A stretch of 42,180 bases of DNA from Mesorhizobium norvegicum (GTDB lineage: Bacteria > Pseudomonadota > Alphaproteobacteria > Rhizobiales > Rhizobiaceae), in NCBI RefSeq assembly GCF_004919685.1, contig NZ_SMYZ01000082.1, positions 1 through 42,180 of the forward strand. The letters are read 5' to 3'. The position numbers were made by a program, and so were the translations under genes. How positions within the stretch are numbered: the first letter of the stretch is position 1; every line of letters begins with the position of its first letter. Below are positions 34,146 to 42,144 of the stretch, piece by piece. Below the pieces are notes generated by a model. It was not told the origin of the DNA and searched no databases. It worked only from the letters and a program-made list of their open reading frames with translations.

Positions 34146-34838
34146 ATGCCGGAACAACGCGCGGTGCAAATCACAGTGGCCTCTCCCAAAGGCGGGGTCG
34201 GCAAGACCATGACCACCATCCTGCTCGCTGGCGAATTCGCCGCCGCCGGTCATCGGGTCACGGTGCTCGACACCGATCCACAACTGTCCGCGGTGGAGTG
34301 GAGCAAAAACAGTCGCCGCGCCGGGTACGCTCTTTCAAACATCGACGTCATCCCCATCAGCTCGACCGACGAACTGATCGATCGCCTGGCGCAATCCGAC
34401 ACCGAGGACCTGCTGCTGGTGGATGTCCAGGGCACGGCCGTGGCCGCACTCGGCCCGGCCGTCGCCAACGCCGACTTCGTGTTGATTCCGACGAAAGCGC
34501 ACGTCTTCGATGTCAAGCAATGCCTCGGTCTGATCCGGCACATCCGCTCACTTGGCGGACGCCACCGCGAAATTCCCTACGCGGTGATGCTCAACATGGT
34601 TTCCGGGATCGAGCACAACACGATGGCCTTCCGCACAGCCATCCAGCTGCTGCGGCAGGCCGACGCCAGCGTGCTTGAGACCTTTTTGTCGCAACGGCCG
34701 ACCTTCGCCTCAATCGCAACCGCCGGGACGCTTTACGAAGTCCAGCCTGTGAACAAGGCCGTCGAGGACGCTCGCGACCAGACGAATGCCCTGACTGCCG
34801 AGATCATCCGCAAACTGAACGGAGCCGCCACGCAATGA
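34146..34838 (+). CDS. parA: ParA-family partition ATPase
   Basis: A 230-residue ATPase with the deviant Walker A KGGVGKTMTT near the N-terminus, VLDTDPQLSAVEWSK after it, and the Walker B-like LLLVDVQGTA. It resembles small plasmid ParA/MinD proteins without an N-terminal DNA-binding domain, so it needs a separate regulator. ATG 34146 (MPEQRAVQITVASPKGGVGK) is preferred; frames from ATG 34071 or TTG 34047 would translate through the inverted repeats. The stop overlaps the next gene by 4 bp. Confidence 0.88.
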   Translation: MPEQRAVQITVASPKGGVGKTMTTILLAGEFAAAGHRVTVLDTDPQLSAVEWSKNSRRAGYALSNIDVIPISSTDELIDRLAQSDTEDLLLVDVQGTAVAALGPAVANADFVLIPTKAHVFDVKQCLGLIRHIRSLGGRHREIPYAVMLNMVSGIEHNTMAFRTAIQLLRQADASVLETFLSQRPTFASIATAGTLYEVQPVNKAVEDARDQTNALTAEIIRKLNGAATQ

Positions 34839-35176
34839 ACGAGAAAAGCGATCGGACCGCAAACCAGCTGCCGCTGCCCGCCTTGAAACCGCGTGCCCGT
34901 TCGGATGATCCGTTCTCGCGCAACATGGCTGCCATAGTGGAATCCAGCATCGGCGAAACGGACAGGCTGGAGCAGCAGACGAGAGCCCAGTCTGCCAGAG
35001 CGGCGAAAGCGAAGCTCGAAAGGCCAAAGGCAGACGGCGAGACAGCCCGGCTGCACACACGCATTCCGGTCCCGCAGATGATCGAGCTGCAGGTCCATTG
35101 CGCGCGCAATAGAACAACCATGCAGGAGGTGGTGCAGGACCTGATAACGGAATTCCTTGCCCGGCAGCCGAAGTAG
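34835..35176 (+). CDS. Ribbon-helix-helix ParB-like partner of ParA
   Basis: A 113-residue protein. The N-terminal 60 residues are polar and basic, probably the ParA-contacting arm. The C-terminal part LHTRIPVPQMIELQVHCARN followed by RTTMQEVVQDLITEFL is a CopG/MetJ-type ribbon-helix-helix. Such small proteins act as centromere-binding partners of ParA and as operon repressors. It is coupled to parA by ATGA. Confidence 0.75.
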   Translation: MNEKSDRTANQLPLPALKPRARSDDPFSRNMAAIVESSIGETDRLEQQTRAQSARAAKAKLERPKADGETARLHTRIPVPQMIELQVHCARNRTTMQEVVQDLITEFLARQPK

Positions 35177-35389
35177 CGAGACGCGCCAATCAGCGTCGAT
35201 TTTCGTTACGACCGACCACGCATGACTCGGGCCCAACAAGGATTCGCTACATCTCTCCGGGAAAGCCCTCAAAGATGCTGCTGAACGACTGACGTTCGGT
35301 TCCATCCATCACGAGAGTGAATCGATCCGCGTCCGCTGATTCAAACCATTCGTTGGACGCGCGCGTCCGGCTGCGCGATTCTGTCCCCC

Positions 35390-35497
35390 ATGATCGCGCA
35401 GCTCTATTGCCTCTGTATTGAACGCCGCGACGCGGATCGGAACATGGCGCGCTTCTATGCGCTGTCGATCGAGGAGACTCTGTTTCGCTTCGGGGGC
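35390..35497 (+). pseudogene. WGR-domain protein, N-terminal fragment
   Basis: ATG 35390 encodes MIAQLYCLCIERRDADRNMA then RFYALSIEETLF, which is the start of small WGR-domain proteins. The expected WGR core that follows is absent: the sequence switches near 35492-35500 to an scpB fragment in another frame. The open frame runs on only to a stop near 35569. The promoter side (35177-35389) looks intact and contains the palindrome GGACGCGCGCGTCC at 35355-35368. Confidence 0.65.
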
Positions 35498-35729
35498 ACG
35501 CAGCCCGCAGCCGGGCGCGCCCTACACCTATGTGACGACCAAGAATTTTCTGTCGCTATTTGGGCTTGATACGCTGCGCCAGCTACCGGATTTGGAGGCG
35601 CTCGAGGACACAGGGCTGCTATCGAAGCAGAAACTTCTCGCGGGGGACATTCCGGCAGGACTGGTTGGCGGGGCGGGCGATGCCGAAGAAGGGCCGGAGG
35701 ACAATGTCGTTGAGGACCAGATGTCGTGA
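35498..35729 (+). pseudogene. ScpB C-terminal fragment
   Basis: PQPGAPYTYVTTKNFLSLFG then LDTLRQLPDLEALEDTGLLS is the C-terminal winged-helix segment of ScpB, the kleisin-interacting subunit of the SMC-ScpAB complex. The first about 150 residues of ScpB are missing. The frame differs from that of the WGR fragment, so the join probably came from a deletion between two formerly adjacent genes. A weak TTG-initiated frame from 35418 could still translate it. Confidence 0.75.
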
Positions 35730-35770
35730 GCGGGCGTTGTCGCGTTGCGACCACAGAGACAGGCGATGAC

Positions 35771-36295
35771 TCAGGACCAGGACGACTGGTCGTGCGGCAG
35801 CCGTTGATCGGGATCGTGAACCGCGGCATGGTCGCCGTCGATAAGATTGGCCGGAAAGATCACCAGATTGGTGCCGCCGGCATGACGCAGCGACGGAAAC
35901 AGGATGCCGCGAAGCCAGGCGGTGATGACCAAATCCGCGAGCTTCCACGAAGGCGGGATCTTCTTGTCGATGCGAGCGATCTGGCGCCAGGCACAATCCC
36001 ACTCCTTCCACGCGCCGTCCCATATGTCCGGGTCGAATCCGGGCGAAAGATCGGCCACCTCGGCGAGCGTGATCTTGTAAGCGGCAAGGGTGGCAGGCGG
36101 AGTGATGCTGGCACCCTGCTTGTATTCATCGAGCGCTGTCTGGGCCGAACGGGACAGATAGAGCGCCTCGACGCCTGGCCGGTTGAAGCGCCCGCCGTCG
36201 ATCGCCGCGCCTGCGCCACTGATGGGCAGGAAAGCCCATTTGGGTGTCAGATAGCGATGGAAGATTTCGTCCGGCCCGACGCGGGTGACGTTCAC
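35771..36295 (-). CDS. RES-domain toxin
   Basis: A 174-residue RES protein. The family's active-site residues are visible: R36 in IDGGRFNRPG, Y46 in EALYLSRS and E57 in TALDEYKQG. RES toxins degrade NAD+ and stop growth when the paired Xre antitoxin is lost. Length is normal for the family. Its ATG overlaps the antitoxin stop by 4 bp. A TIR-domain gene, also from a family able to consume NAD+, lies about 300 bp upstream of the antitoxin on the same strand. Confidence 0.88.
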   Translation of the reverse strand: MNVTRVGPDEIFHRYLTPKWAFLPISGAGAAIDGGRFNRPGVEALYLSRSAQTALDEYKQGASITPPATLAAYKITLAEVADLSPGFDPDIWDGAWKEWDCAWRQIARIDKKIPPSWKLADLVITAWLRGILFPSLRHAGGTNLVIFPANLIDGDHAAVHDPDQRLPHDQSSWS

Positions 36296-36678
36296 CCGCG
36301 CGCCCCGTTCTCAAGATCCCGGATAAAAGCCAGAACCGCCTCGACCTGGCCGTCCGCGACGAGCTCGGCCGCCGTGCGATGGCCATAGTCGGCAATCGGT
36401 TCATTGCGGTACCAGTAGATCGCCTTGTCGACTTCGCCGGTGAGTTCCGTCGCGGCCGAGATCACTTTCACCATTTCGCGCATCCGGCCCTGCAGGCGCT
36501 CCGATGACGGGTTACGGAGCGTGTTGCGGTGGACACCGGTCAACTGGGCCAGGTTGGCCACCTTCACACCCAGCGCCTGCGACAGGCGCTTCGGCGAGAT
36601 ATAGGGTGTGCGCGGCTCCTGCAGGCTGTCGACAAAGCCTGAAACCACCGTGGAATGTGCGAGCTGTGCGTGGGCCAT
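36292..36678 (-). CDS. Xre/MbcA/ParS-type antitoxin of the RES toxin
   Basis: A 128-residue protein from ATG 36678 (MAHAQLAHSTVVSGFVDSLQ). An Xre-like helix-turn-helix is at about 25-60 (ISPKRLSQALGVKVANLAQL), followed by the toxin-binding DUF2384 domain with IYWYRNEPIADYGHRTAAEL, which matches the NxP...G+TP-type signature. An upstream start at 36705 would add 9 basic residues. It should neutralise the RES protein and repress the operon. The interval 36706-36967 upstream holds no supported gene. Confidence 0.88.
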   Translation of the reverse strand: MAHAQLAHSTVVSGFVDSLQEPRTPYISPKRLSQALGVKVANLAQLTGVHRNTLRNPSSERLQGRMREMVKVISAATELTGEVDKAIYWYRNEPIADYGHRTAAELVADGQVEAVLAFIRDLENGARG

Positions 36679-36967
36679 GACAAATCTCCGACCTCTCATA
36701 CGCACAATATATGCACATTTAAACGCATAGCAAGTGAACAGTGACTTGGCGCCTTCCAGCGCCCTGTTTGTCCTTCCTCATCCTCGTAGCGGTTGCCAGC
36801 TGGCGGCAGCAATGCGCCCCAGAATCGGGCATTGGGGCTCCGAGATGGAGCCCGCGAAAGCAGACACCACTTTCGAATTTGTCGAAGTGCAGGAGGAAGC
36901 CAAGTCGCCGCAGAAAACCTGCGGTACCCGCCAAAAAATATCGCCCTCGATTTGACCTCCGGCGTGA

Positions 36968-37681
36968 CTAAGTAGCGACCAATTCGGCGATTTTGGCGGC
37001 GACTTCCGCCATCGACTCTTCGGCAGTATTCAGCCCGGCTCGAGAGGCTAACAGGAGGCTGACCTGCTCAAGCTCTTCATAGGTCGTTCCGTGAACAACC
37101 GGGACGAGCCGCTCCCGCCGGAGTAGTGCCGAAAGCTCTTTGTCTGCGATGCCTTCTGCCGGGAGGCGTCGCAACATAGCCGGCGTCACCAAAACGATAC
37201 CGACGCGCGAATTCACCAAGCCCTTGTCGATCGCCCGCATCATCGGCACCCCGAGGCCAAGGTCTTTCTCGCTGAACCACACGCGAACACCACGCGCTTC
37301 GAGCAGATCATGCAGTTCCTTAGCGGAGCCCTGCCTGTCATCCCACGCGTGACAGAGAAACACGTCTCGAAGGTCAGGCTGCGACGCCGCTAGGTTCTCG
37401 ACGTTCTCGCGAACCGGCGTGAGCGCCTGCACTTGTTCAGGCGTGTACCACACAGCCGAACCGGCTCCCGACCAGCGCGGCTTTGAGGTGCGGCGCCCCG
37501 ACCCGCCGCTGCTCCTTGAGGAGGAGGAGTATGAAGGGGACGAGTATGATCCGGAGCTGCTGTAGCCGCTGCCGTACCCGTGGTAACCGCTATAGCGGCC
37601 ATAGCGGCTCCCGCATGCAGGACAGTCGGCTGCGGCGGCCGATGAGCGATGGCCCCTTACTGGTGCAGTGCATCTAGCCAC
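36968..37681 (-). CDS. TIR-domain protein with Cys motif and Ser/Tyr/Gly linker
   Basis: A 237-residue protein. Residues 1-25 hold a small Cys/His cluster (CTAPVRGHR, then CPACGSRYG) that may bind zinc. Residues 27-62 are a low-complexity Ser/Tyr/Gly linker. The TIR domain runs from about 105: DVFLCHAWDDRQGSAKELHD, then VRVWFSEKDLGLGVPMMRAI and SRVGIVLVTPAML. E182 in ADKELSALL is at the position of the NADase catalytic glutamate. The start is GTG 37681 with GGAG upstream. Bacterial TIR proteins act in NAD+ hydrolysis, signalling or phage defence; no partner gene is adjacent, so its role is open. Confidence 0.85.
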   Translation of the reverse strand: MARCTAPVRGHRSSAAAADCPACGSRYGRYSGYHGYGSGYSSSGSYSSPSYSSSSRSSGGSGRRTSKPRWSGAGSAVWYTPEQVQALTPVRENVENLAASQPDLRDVFLCHAWDDRQGSAKELHDLLEARGVRVWFSEKDLGLGVPMMRAIDKGLVNSRVGIVLVTPAMLRRLPAEGIADKELSALLRRERLVPVVHGTTYEELEQVSLLLASRAGLNTAEESMAEVAAKIAELVAT

Positions 37682-37835
37682 GTCTTTTCTTCTCCTTCAC
37701 CAATCCGCAGCTCGCCGAGCCAACGCATTCAGGGTCGGTATGTGAACATCCCCGATCGCAGGGCCGCATCGCAGGGGGCATTGCTTTCCCTGCCCCCCTG
37801 CGCGATTCTCTGTCATCAGAACATGCTCGGAGTGA

Positions 37836-37996
37836 GCAGTTACCGTGTCAAGGTACTTCCCCGTTCTCAGATGATTGAAGCAGTTGCAAAGCGGGTGAGT
37901 TCTGATGATATTGCGAGAAGGTTTGGGACTTCGTCTGATCTCGTTGACTAACGCCTAAAGCGCCTGGTCTCTGTGTCAAGCGAAGTAAGGATTTGA
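37836..37996 (+). pseudogene. ImmA/IrrE-type peptidase remnant with internal stop
   Basis: VLPRSQMIEAVAKRVSSDDI then ARRFGTSSDLVD, stop, RLKRL matches the C-terminal end of ImmA/IrrE (M78) peptidases, where FGVS..LV-Y-RLKRLGL is usual. The TAA at about 37949-37951 replaces the codon of the conserved tyrosine. The zinc-binding N-terminal part is absent. The remaining 37682-37835 and 37997-38189 hold nothing I can identify. Confidence 0.5.
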
Positions 37997-38189
37997 CCCC
38001 CCTATTGCCTCATCCGAGCGTTACCGAGCGCAGTAGTATCGACATGGCGCGGGCGCGATGTCGCCAGCCGGAAGTCAGTGATCTTGACACTCCCACAGGT
38101 CGCACTTCCGGGGCCGTTGCCGATGTGCACTCAGCGTTCCGGCGGCCCGCGCAAGCGCAGTAGAAAAGGGCAACACCTGCCCTTGTGGC

Positions 38190-38946
38190 TTACCGCTTTG
38201 CTTTCCGCCAACCGGCGGCCACCGCCTCTTCCTCGCTGCAGAACCACCGCTCTCCCTTGCGAGTCGTAATTAGGGTGCGATCGTAATACTCTTGGCCGGG
38301 CATGTGATAGATGTGCTCACCGCGAGCGTTGATGTTGCCCTTGATGTTGCAGGCACTGGGCGACGCAGCGAGCAGGGGGGGCGACCGCCGATGGCGGTTC
38401 ATTGTCAGCGCGATGCTCGGCACGCCAATCCCAAGGCGCTTCAAACGTTCCTGCCCAGATGCCAACCCTTGCCGCCTTGGCCTTCTCCTGCACCATGGCG
38501 TAGGCACCTTGGCTGTATTTCGGCCAATCAAGAGCTTGGCCGTTCTCGACCATCCAGACGGCGACGCTGACCCCATCGGCCCGGCTACAATTGCCGACAT
38601 AGCGGCCGTAGCGATCCCATGACACAAACATGCACTGGGTCGGTCGGGAGGCGGCGAGAAAGGCATCGAGCGCGGCGGCAGACTTGACGCCACATTGATA
38701 CTGCAAGCCATTGGCGTCGTCGCACTGCTGTGCTGACTCCGGTGCATCGATACCATTGAAGCGAATGCGTTGGCCGTGGATCTCGATCGTGTCGCCGTCG
38801 ATCACAGATGCGACCCCAGCAATTGCTACCGGTCTCGGCCTGATTAAGTTCTGCAGATTGATGTCCGGCGGCAATCCGCTGGTATGCATGACAAACTGAG
38901 TCACAAAAGCGGAAGCCGCAGCTACGGTCACCAAGACCAGCCGCAT
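38190..38946 (-). pseudogene. Thermonuclease (SNase) family gene, frameshifted
   Basis: A minus-strand frame encodes a membrane anchor (MRLVLVTVAAASAFVTQFVM, ATG 38946; the frame is open to 39111) and a full SNase domain with DGDTIEIHGQRIRFNGIDAP and E next, and RYGRYVGNC. It then loses frame at a run of seven C (complement of 38375-38381). Past it, another frame continues the normal family tail: CNIKGNINARGEHIYHMPGQ and GERWFCSEEEAVAAGWRKAK, ending at 38190. Removing one C restores one protein. The nuclease core itself is intact, so a truncated enzyme could still be made. Confidence 0.8.
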
Positions 38947-39111
38947 CGGCACGTTGGCCCAGCGTCGTACCAGCGAGCGTCTTGCGCCAGTACACTTGCG
39001 CCACGGGCTCGACCGATCATCGTAGCGGGATTTATCCAAGCCCCTTCTCCCCGGCGGGGAGAATGCGCCCTGAATACACGGAAAGTCCAGAATCTTATCG
39101 GAGCCGCTCAA

Positions 39112-39511
39112 CGGCTCGCCTGTCGTGAAGTAGAAGGGACATTGCCGCTCTATCTGTCATGACACGGCTCTGGATTTGCTCAATCGGGCGGCACCATGGC
39201 GAGCGCGCACGAGAGTGGGCAAGGCTCGTGCAGCGACCTGCGCAGCAGGCGCACGGAGGAGCCGAAACACGTCAGCTTTTTGGTGAGGCCGTCCGGCCCT
39301 TGCGGCGGACCGAAAAGCCGTAGGCTCAGGTGGCAACAGAGGGGACACCGGATTCCGATAGGGGCCCGCGTCGGTTTGCCGTCTCGGCGAGACTGCGATG
39401 CCGACGGAGCAGCACGCCCGAAAGGCGACGCTTCTTGCTCCGTCCGCCTGCCGGCGTTCGTTTGGGAGCGGCCAAAGGCCCCGCCTTGCGGCGGAGCCCT
39501 CGTCGAGGCGA
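39112..39511. other. Intergenic stretch with a repeated 12-mer
   Basis: No supported gene. The 12-mer CCTTGCGGCGGA occurs at 39298-39309 and 39484-39495, each within GC-rich potential hairpins (for example around CCGCCTTGCGGCGG). A structured RNA or remnant sequence is possible, but nothing decisive is visible. Confidence 0.3.
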
Positions 39512-39823
39512 TCAGTCCCGGTTGGGGCGAGACCAGATCAGCTGCAGGCCTTCCTCGCCTTCCACCTCGATCAGGGTGGCGTAGATCGGAGCGGGGAAGC
39601 TCGGGTCGTCCAGCTTGACCGAGAGGTAGTCGCGGCCCTCGTTGGAGACCTTCTGCCAGGCGGCTCCGAGATCGACGCTACCCGAGTAGACGCGGAAGTG
39701 AGGGCCTTTGTCGGAAGGGTTCTCGACGCGGATCAGCTTGGCCTTGACGTTGAGGTTGAGGGTCTTGATGGCTCCGGAAAAGCCGGAGTTGCCGTTTGAG
39801 GTGAAAGTGCCGATGGTAGCCAT
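39512..39823 (-). CDS. DUF736 family protein
   Basis: A 103-residue protein from ATG 39823 with AAGGAG 8 bases upstream. MATIGTFTSNGNSGFSGAIK, then LNLNVKAKLIRVENPSDKGP and HFRVYSG, AAWQKVSNEGRDYLSVKLDD are characteristic of DUF736. These small, probably beta-rich proteins are common on alphaproteobacterial plasmids and conjugative elements; their function is unknown. A 22-bp hairpin (39916-39937) lies about 95 bp upstream. Confidence 0.9.
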   Translation of the reverse strand: MATIGTFTSNGNSGFSGAIKTLNLNVKAKLIRVENPSDKGPHFRVYSGSVDLGAAWQKVSNEGRDYLSVKLDDPSFPAPIYATLIEVEGEEGLQLIWSRPNRD

Positions 39824-39915
39824 TTGTCGTCTCCTTGAGTTTCTCGGGCCGCGACCACCGCGACCTCGATGGCGGTCGACAGACCGGAGGCGATCGGCCC
39901 GCACCCACCGGGGTT

Positions 39916-39937
39916 CCCATTGCGCGTGCGCAATGGG
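39916..39937. promoter_or_regulatory. Hairpin upstream of DUF736
   Basis: CCCATTGCGC and GCGCAATGGG are a perfect 10-bp inverted repeat separated by GT. The site is on the promoter side of the DUF736 gene. It could be an operator or a transcript hairpin. Confidence 0.5.
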
Positions 39938-40522
39938 GTGGTCCTTAGGGCCGGAACGACAGTGAAGGGCAGCCAGGGCGCGGCTTTCTTGTTCCGCGCG
40001 GAATGATGGCGAAGCCAGCAGGGGAAGAAAGTCGCGACCGGCTGTTGCGGGCTAGAGAACGAGGCGGAGCGAAGCGAAGACGGCCTTCGGTCAGACCAGC
40101 CACATCGAGGACGCAGGTGGTGCGCCCTTCCACGAAACCGCGGCCACGGACGACAGGCGAAGCCTATCGGCATGATCACCGCAACCGCAGCCACGGTGGG
40201 GCGCCATCAAGCCCGGCCGTCCACGTCACGCGTCATTGCAGAACGACGGCCCATAGCCGGAAAGATGCGCCAGCCTCCTCATATCGGTCGAACGACGACG
40301 AGGCCGATAGGCGAAACAGCAGCCAAGCAACCTGCTGCTTCAAGCAGGAACGGCCCGTAACGGTCATGGACATAGGCATCTCGGACAGGGCGCCGGCACG
40401 GGCCGGCTGATTGGCTCCGGCCCCTAGGTTACCGCTCTGACAGGGGCCAGCCGCAAGGGGGGCCTTCAGCCTGATGTGCAGCCCGGTGTGCTGAAGCCAA
40501 CGACGCTTTCCAGGCTGGACGA
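39938..40522. other. Gene-poor stretch
   Basis: No gene is supported on either strand. A potential stem (GGCCCCT 40419-40425 with AGGGGCC 40442-40448) lies just beyond the end of the PP-loop pseudogene. The remainder has low coding quality, in keeping with the decay seen on its right. Confidence 0.4.
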
Positions 40523-41171
40523 TCACACGCCGCACGTCCCTTCACATTCATTTGGCAACAAGTCGAGCTGGCCTGTGCCGTCGACAAACCGACTTCGCCA
40601 AGGGGAACGCCGGATCGGTGCAGAAAGACCTCGCCGCCGATACCACGCAGGCCGGTGCGAGTTGCCGGTCAACGTCGACAGCACCGGGGACATGCCTCGG
40701 CGTCATTGTCACGCATGGATCGCGAGACGCTATTGGCGTGGATGGGGCAGCCGATGCAGGCGCTTTTCGGCGGATTCCGAGCCATTGAGTGGCGACCGGA
40801 TGCAGCAGCGAGCGCCCGCGCGTGAGGCTAGCCGGCGCGGGATCGTTTCGATCCGCCGGCTGTGGTCGTGCACTGCCAGCGGGTCATGCCGATCAAGACA
40901 TTGGCGCGCCGGTCGACGGTGCGGGTAATAGCGGGAACCGATGCCCAACGCTTGCCTACGGCGAGCGTCGAGGAGATTTCGCGCAAATTGCAGCCGAGAC
41001 AAAACCGGAAACGGGCAGCACATTCGGCGACATAACTAGAGACAGCGACGGGTTTCCAGCACGCATCGGCGAATATAGTGCAATCCAGCCGCCCGAAATG
41101 CCATGTGCCGCCATCAGGGCGAGCGCGCTCGATTGCACTCCCCCGCCGGGGCTGAGCACGCGAAGGCGGAT
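40523..41171 (-). pseudogene. PAPS-reductase-like PP-loop protein, decayed
   Basis: Consecutive pieces of one protein appear in order on the minus strand in different frames: RVLSPGGGVQSSALALMAAH (PP-loop SPGGGVQSS), DCTIFADACWKPVAV, MSPNVLPV, KRWASVPAITRT with ANVLIGMTRWQCTTT, NPPKSACIGCPIHANS, GEVFLHRSGVPLGEVGLST and finally GQLDLLPNECEGTCGV with a stop at 40523. They match phage/plasmid phosphoadenosine-phosphosulfate-reductase-like ATP pyrophosphatases of about 330 residues. At least four frameshifts and a central deletion rule out function. Start and end are both recognisable, so the extent is well bounded. ArdC ends 46 bp upstream. Confidence 0.8.
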
Positions 41172-41217
41172 CGAGGAGGGCTCGGCGCCCTCCCCTTGCA
41201 ACGCGGAGCGCGTAATG

Positions 41218-42144
41218 TCAGGCCGCCCTCCCCAATTCTTTCGCCTGCGGCTGGAGTTCGTGGAGATAATTGACCGCGCGTTGCGCGTGGGCGGCTGCCT
41301 GGAAGATCGCGCGCTTGTCGCCGCCCAGCAAGCTGGCCCACCCCTGAATGTAGGCCGCATGATCGGGCCTCGGCTCGAGCTCGGGGACGATATCGAGGTC
41401 CGCGCAGAGCATGGCGGCGCCAAGCTCGACGAGCAATTCTTCGCGCGCGCGGTCCGTGCGGTCTTTGTGGTAACGGCTGAGGTCTCGGTTCAGTCGATGG
41501 GGAGCCGCCGTCCAGTGCAGGGTTTCGTGCGCGCGCGTAGCGACGAACGAAGCCATGTCCCGGAAAAATTCCGGGGACGGTAGCTGCACATGATCGGAAG
41601 AGGGAGAATAATAGGCCTTGTCTCCGCCATACCGCACGACCGCTCCAGTATTGTCGAAAAAGCGATCGGCATGCTCGATGCGCTGGACAGGATCGGTAAC
41701 AGGATCGGGCGCCGCGTAGTAGTGGGCCGGCAGACCCTCGATCTGGTCGGCGCAGAACACCGTATAGGCTTTCAGGAACGGAATGCCCCGTTCGACTTCT
41801 TCGCCATGAGCATTGGTTTCGGTCCTGGTGAAGCGGCTGGCATAAACCACCATGGAGCCGGTCTCCCCCTTGCGGACATGACCCCCCAGTTCGACGCTCT
41901 GCTTGAAGGTTATCCACGTCGAACAGACGAAGCCTTTCGAAGCGGCCTCCGACCACAGAAGCAAGGTATTGATGCCCTGATACGGAAGGCCATTGTGGCG
42001 TAGCGGGCGCGTGATACGACCCTTCGCATTGCCCACGCTCCACGGCCTCACCCATGGGCGCACACCCTTTTCCAGGTCCGCGACGATGCGATCGGTGATT
42101 TTCGCGTAGATGTCGACGCGGGGCTTGTTGCTATTCTTGTCCAT
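41218..42144 (-). CDS. ardC: ArdC-type antirestriction protein with zincin domain
   Basis: A 308-residue protein starting MDKNSNKPRVDIYAKITDRI at ATG 42144, with GGAGG 7 bases upstream. The N-terminal domain (about 8-125) is the ArdC single-stranded-DNA-binding fold (WVRPW, LPYQGINTLLLW, TWITFKQSVELGGHVRKGE). The C-terminal zincin-like metallopeptidase domain has HETLH (HExxH) followed by WTAAPHRLNRD and REELLVELGAAML. ArdC proteins shield incoming single-stranded plasmid DNA from restriction in the recipient. Length is typical and the gene intact. Confidence 0.92.
   Translation of the reverse strand: MDKNSNKPRVDIYAKITDRIVADLEKGVRPWVRPWSVGNAKGRITRPLRHNGLPYQGINTLLLWSEAASKGFVCSTWITFKQSVELGGHVRKGETGSMVVYASRFTRTETNAHGEEVERGIPFLKAYTVFCADQIEGLPAHYYAAPDPVTDPVQRIEHADRFFDNTGAVVRYGGDKAYYSPSSDHVQLPSPEFFRDMASFVATRAHETLHWTAAPHRLNRDLSRYHKDRTDRAREELLVELGAAMLCADLDIVPELEPRPDHAAYIQGWASLLGGDKRAIFQAAAHAQRAVNYLHELQPQAKELGRAA

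Noticed and set aside
37975..38010. Possible insertion-sequence end (GGATTTGACCCCCCTATTGCC)
   Set aside because: It resembles the edge of some insertion sequences, but no matching inverted copy or transposase fragment was found in the window.
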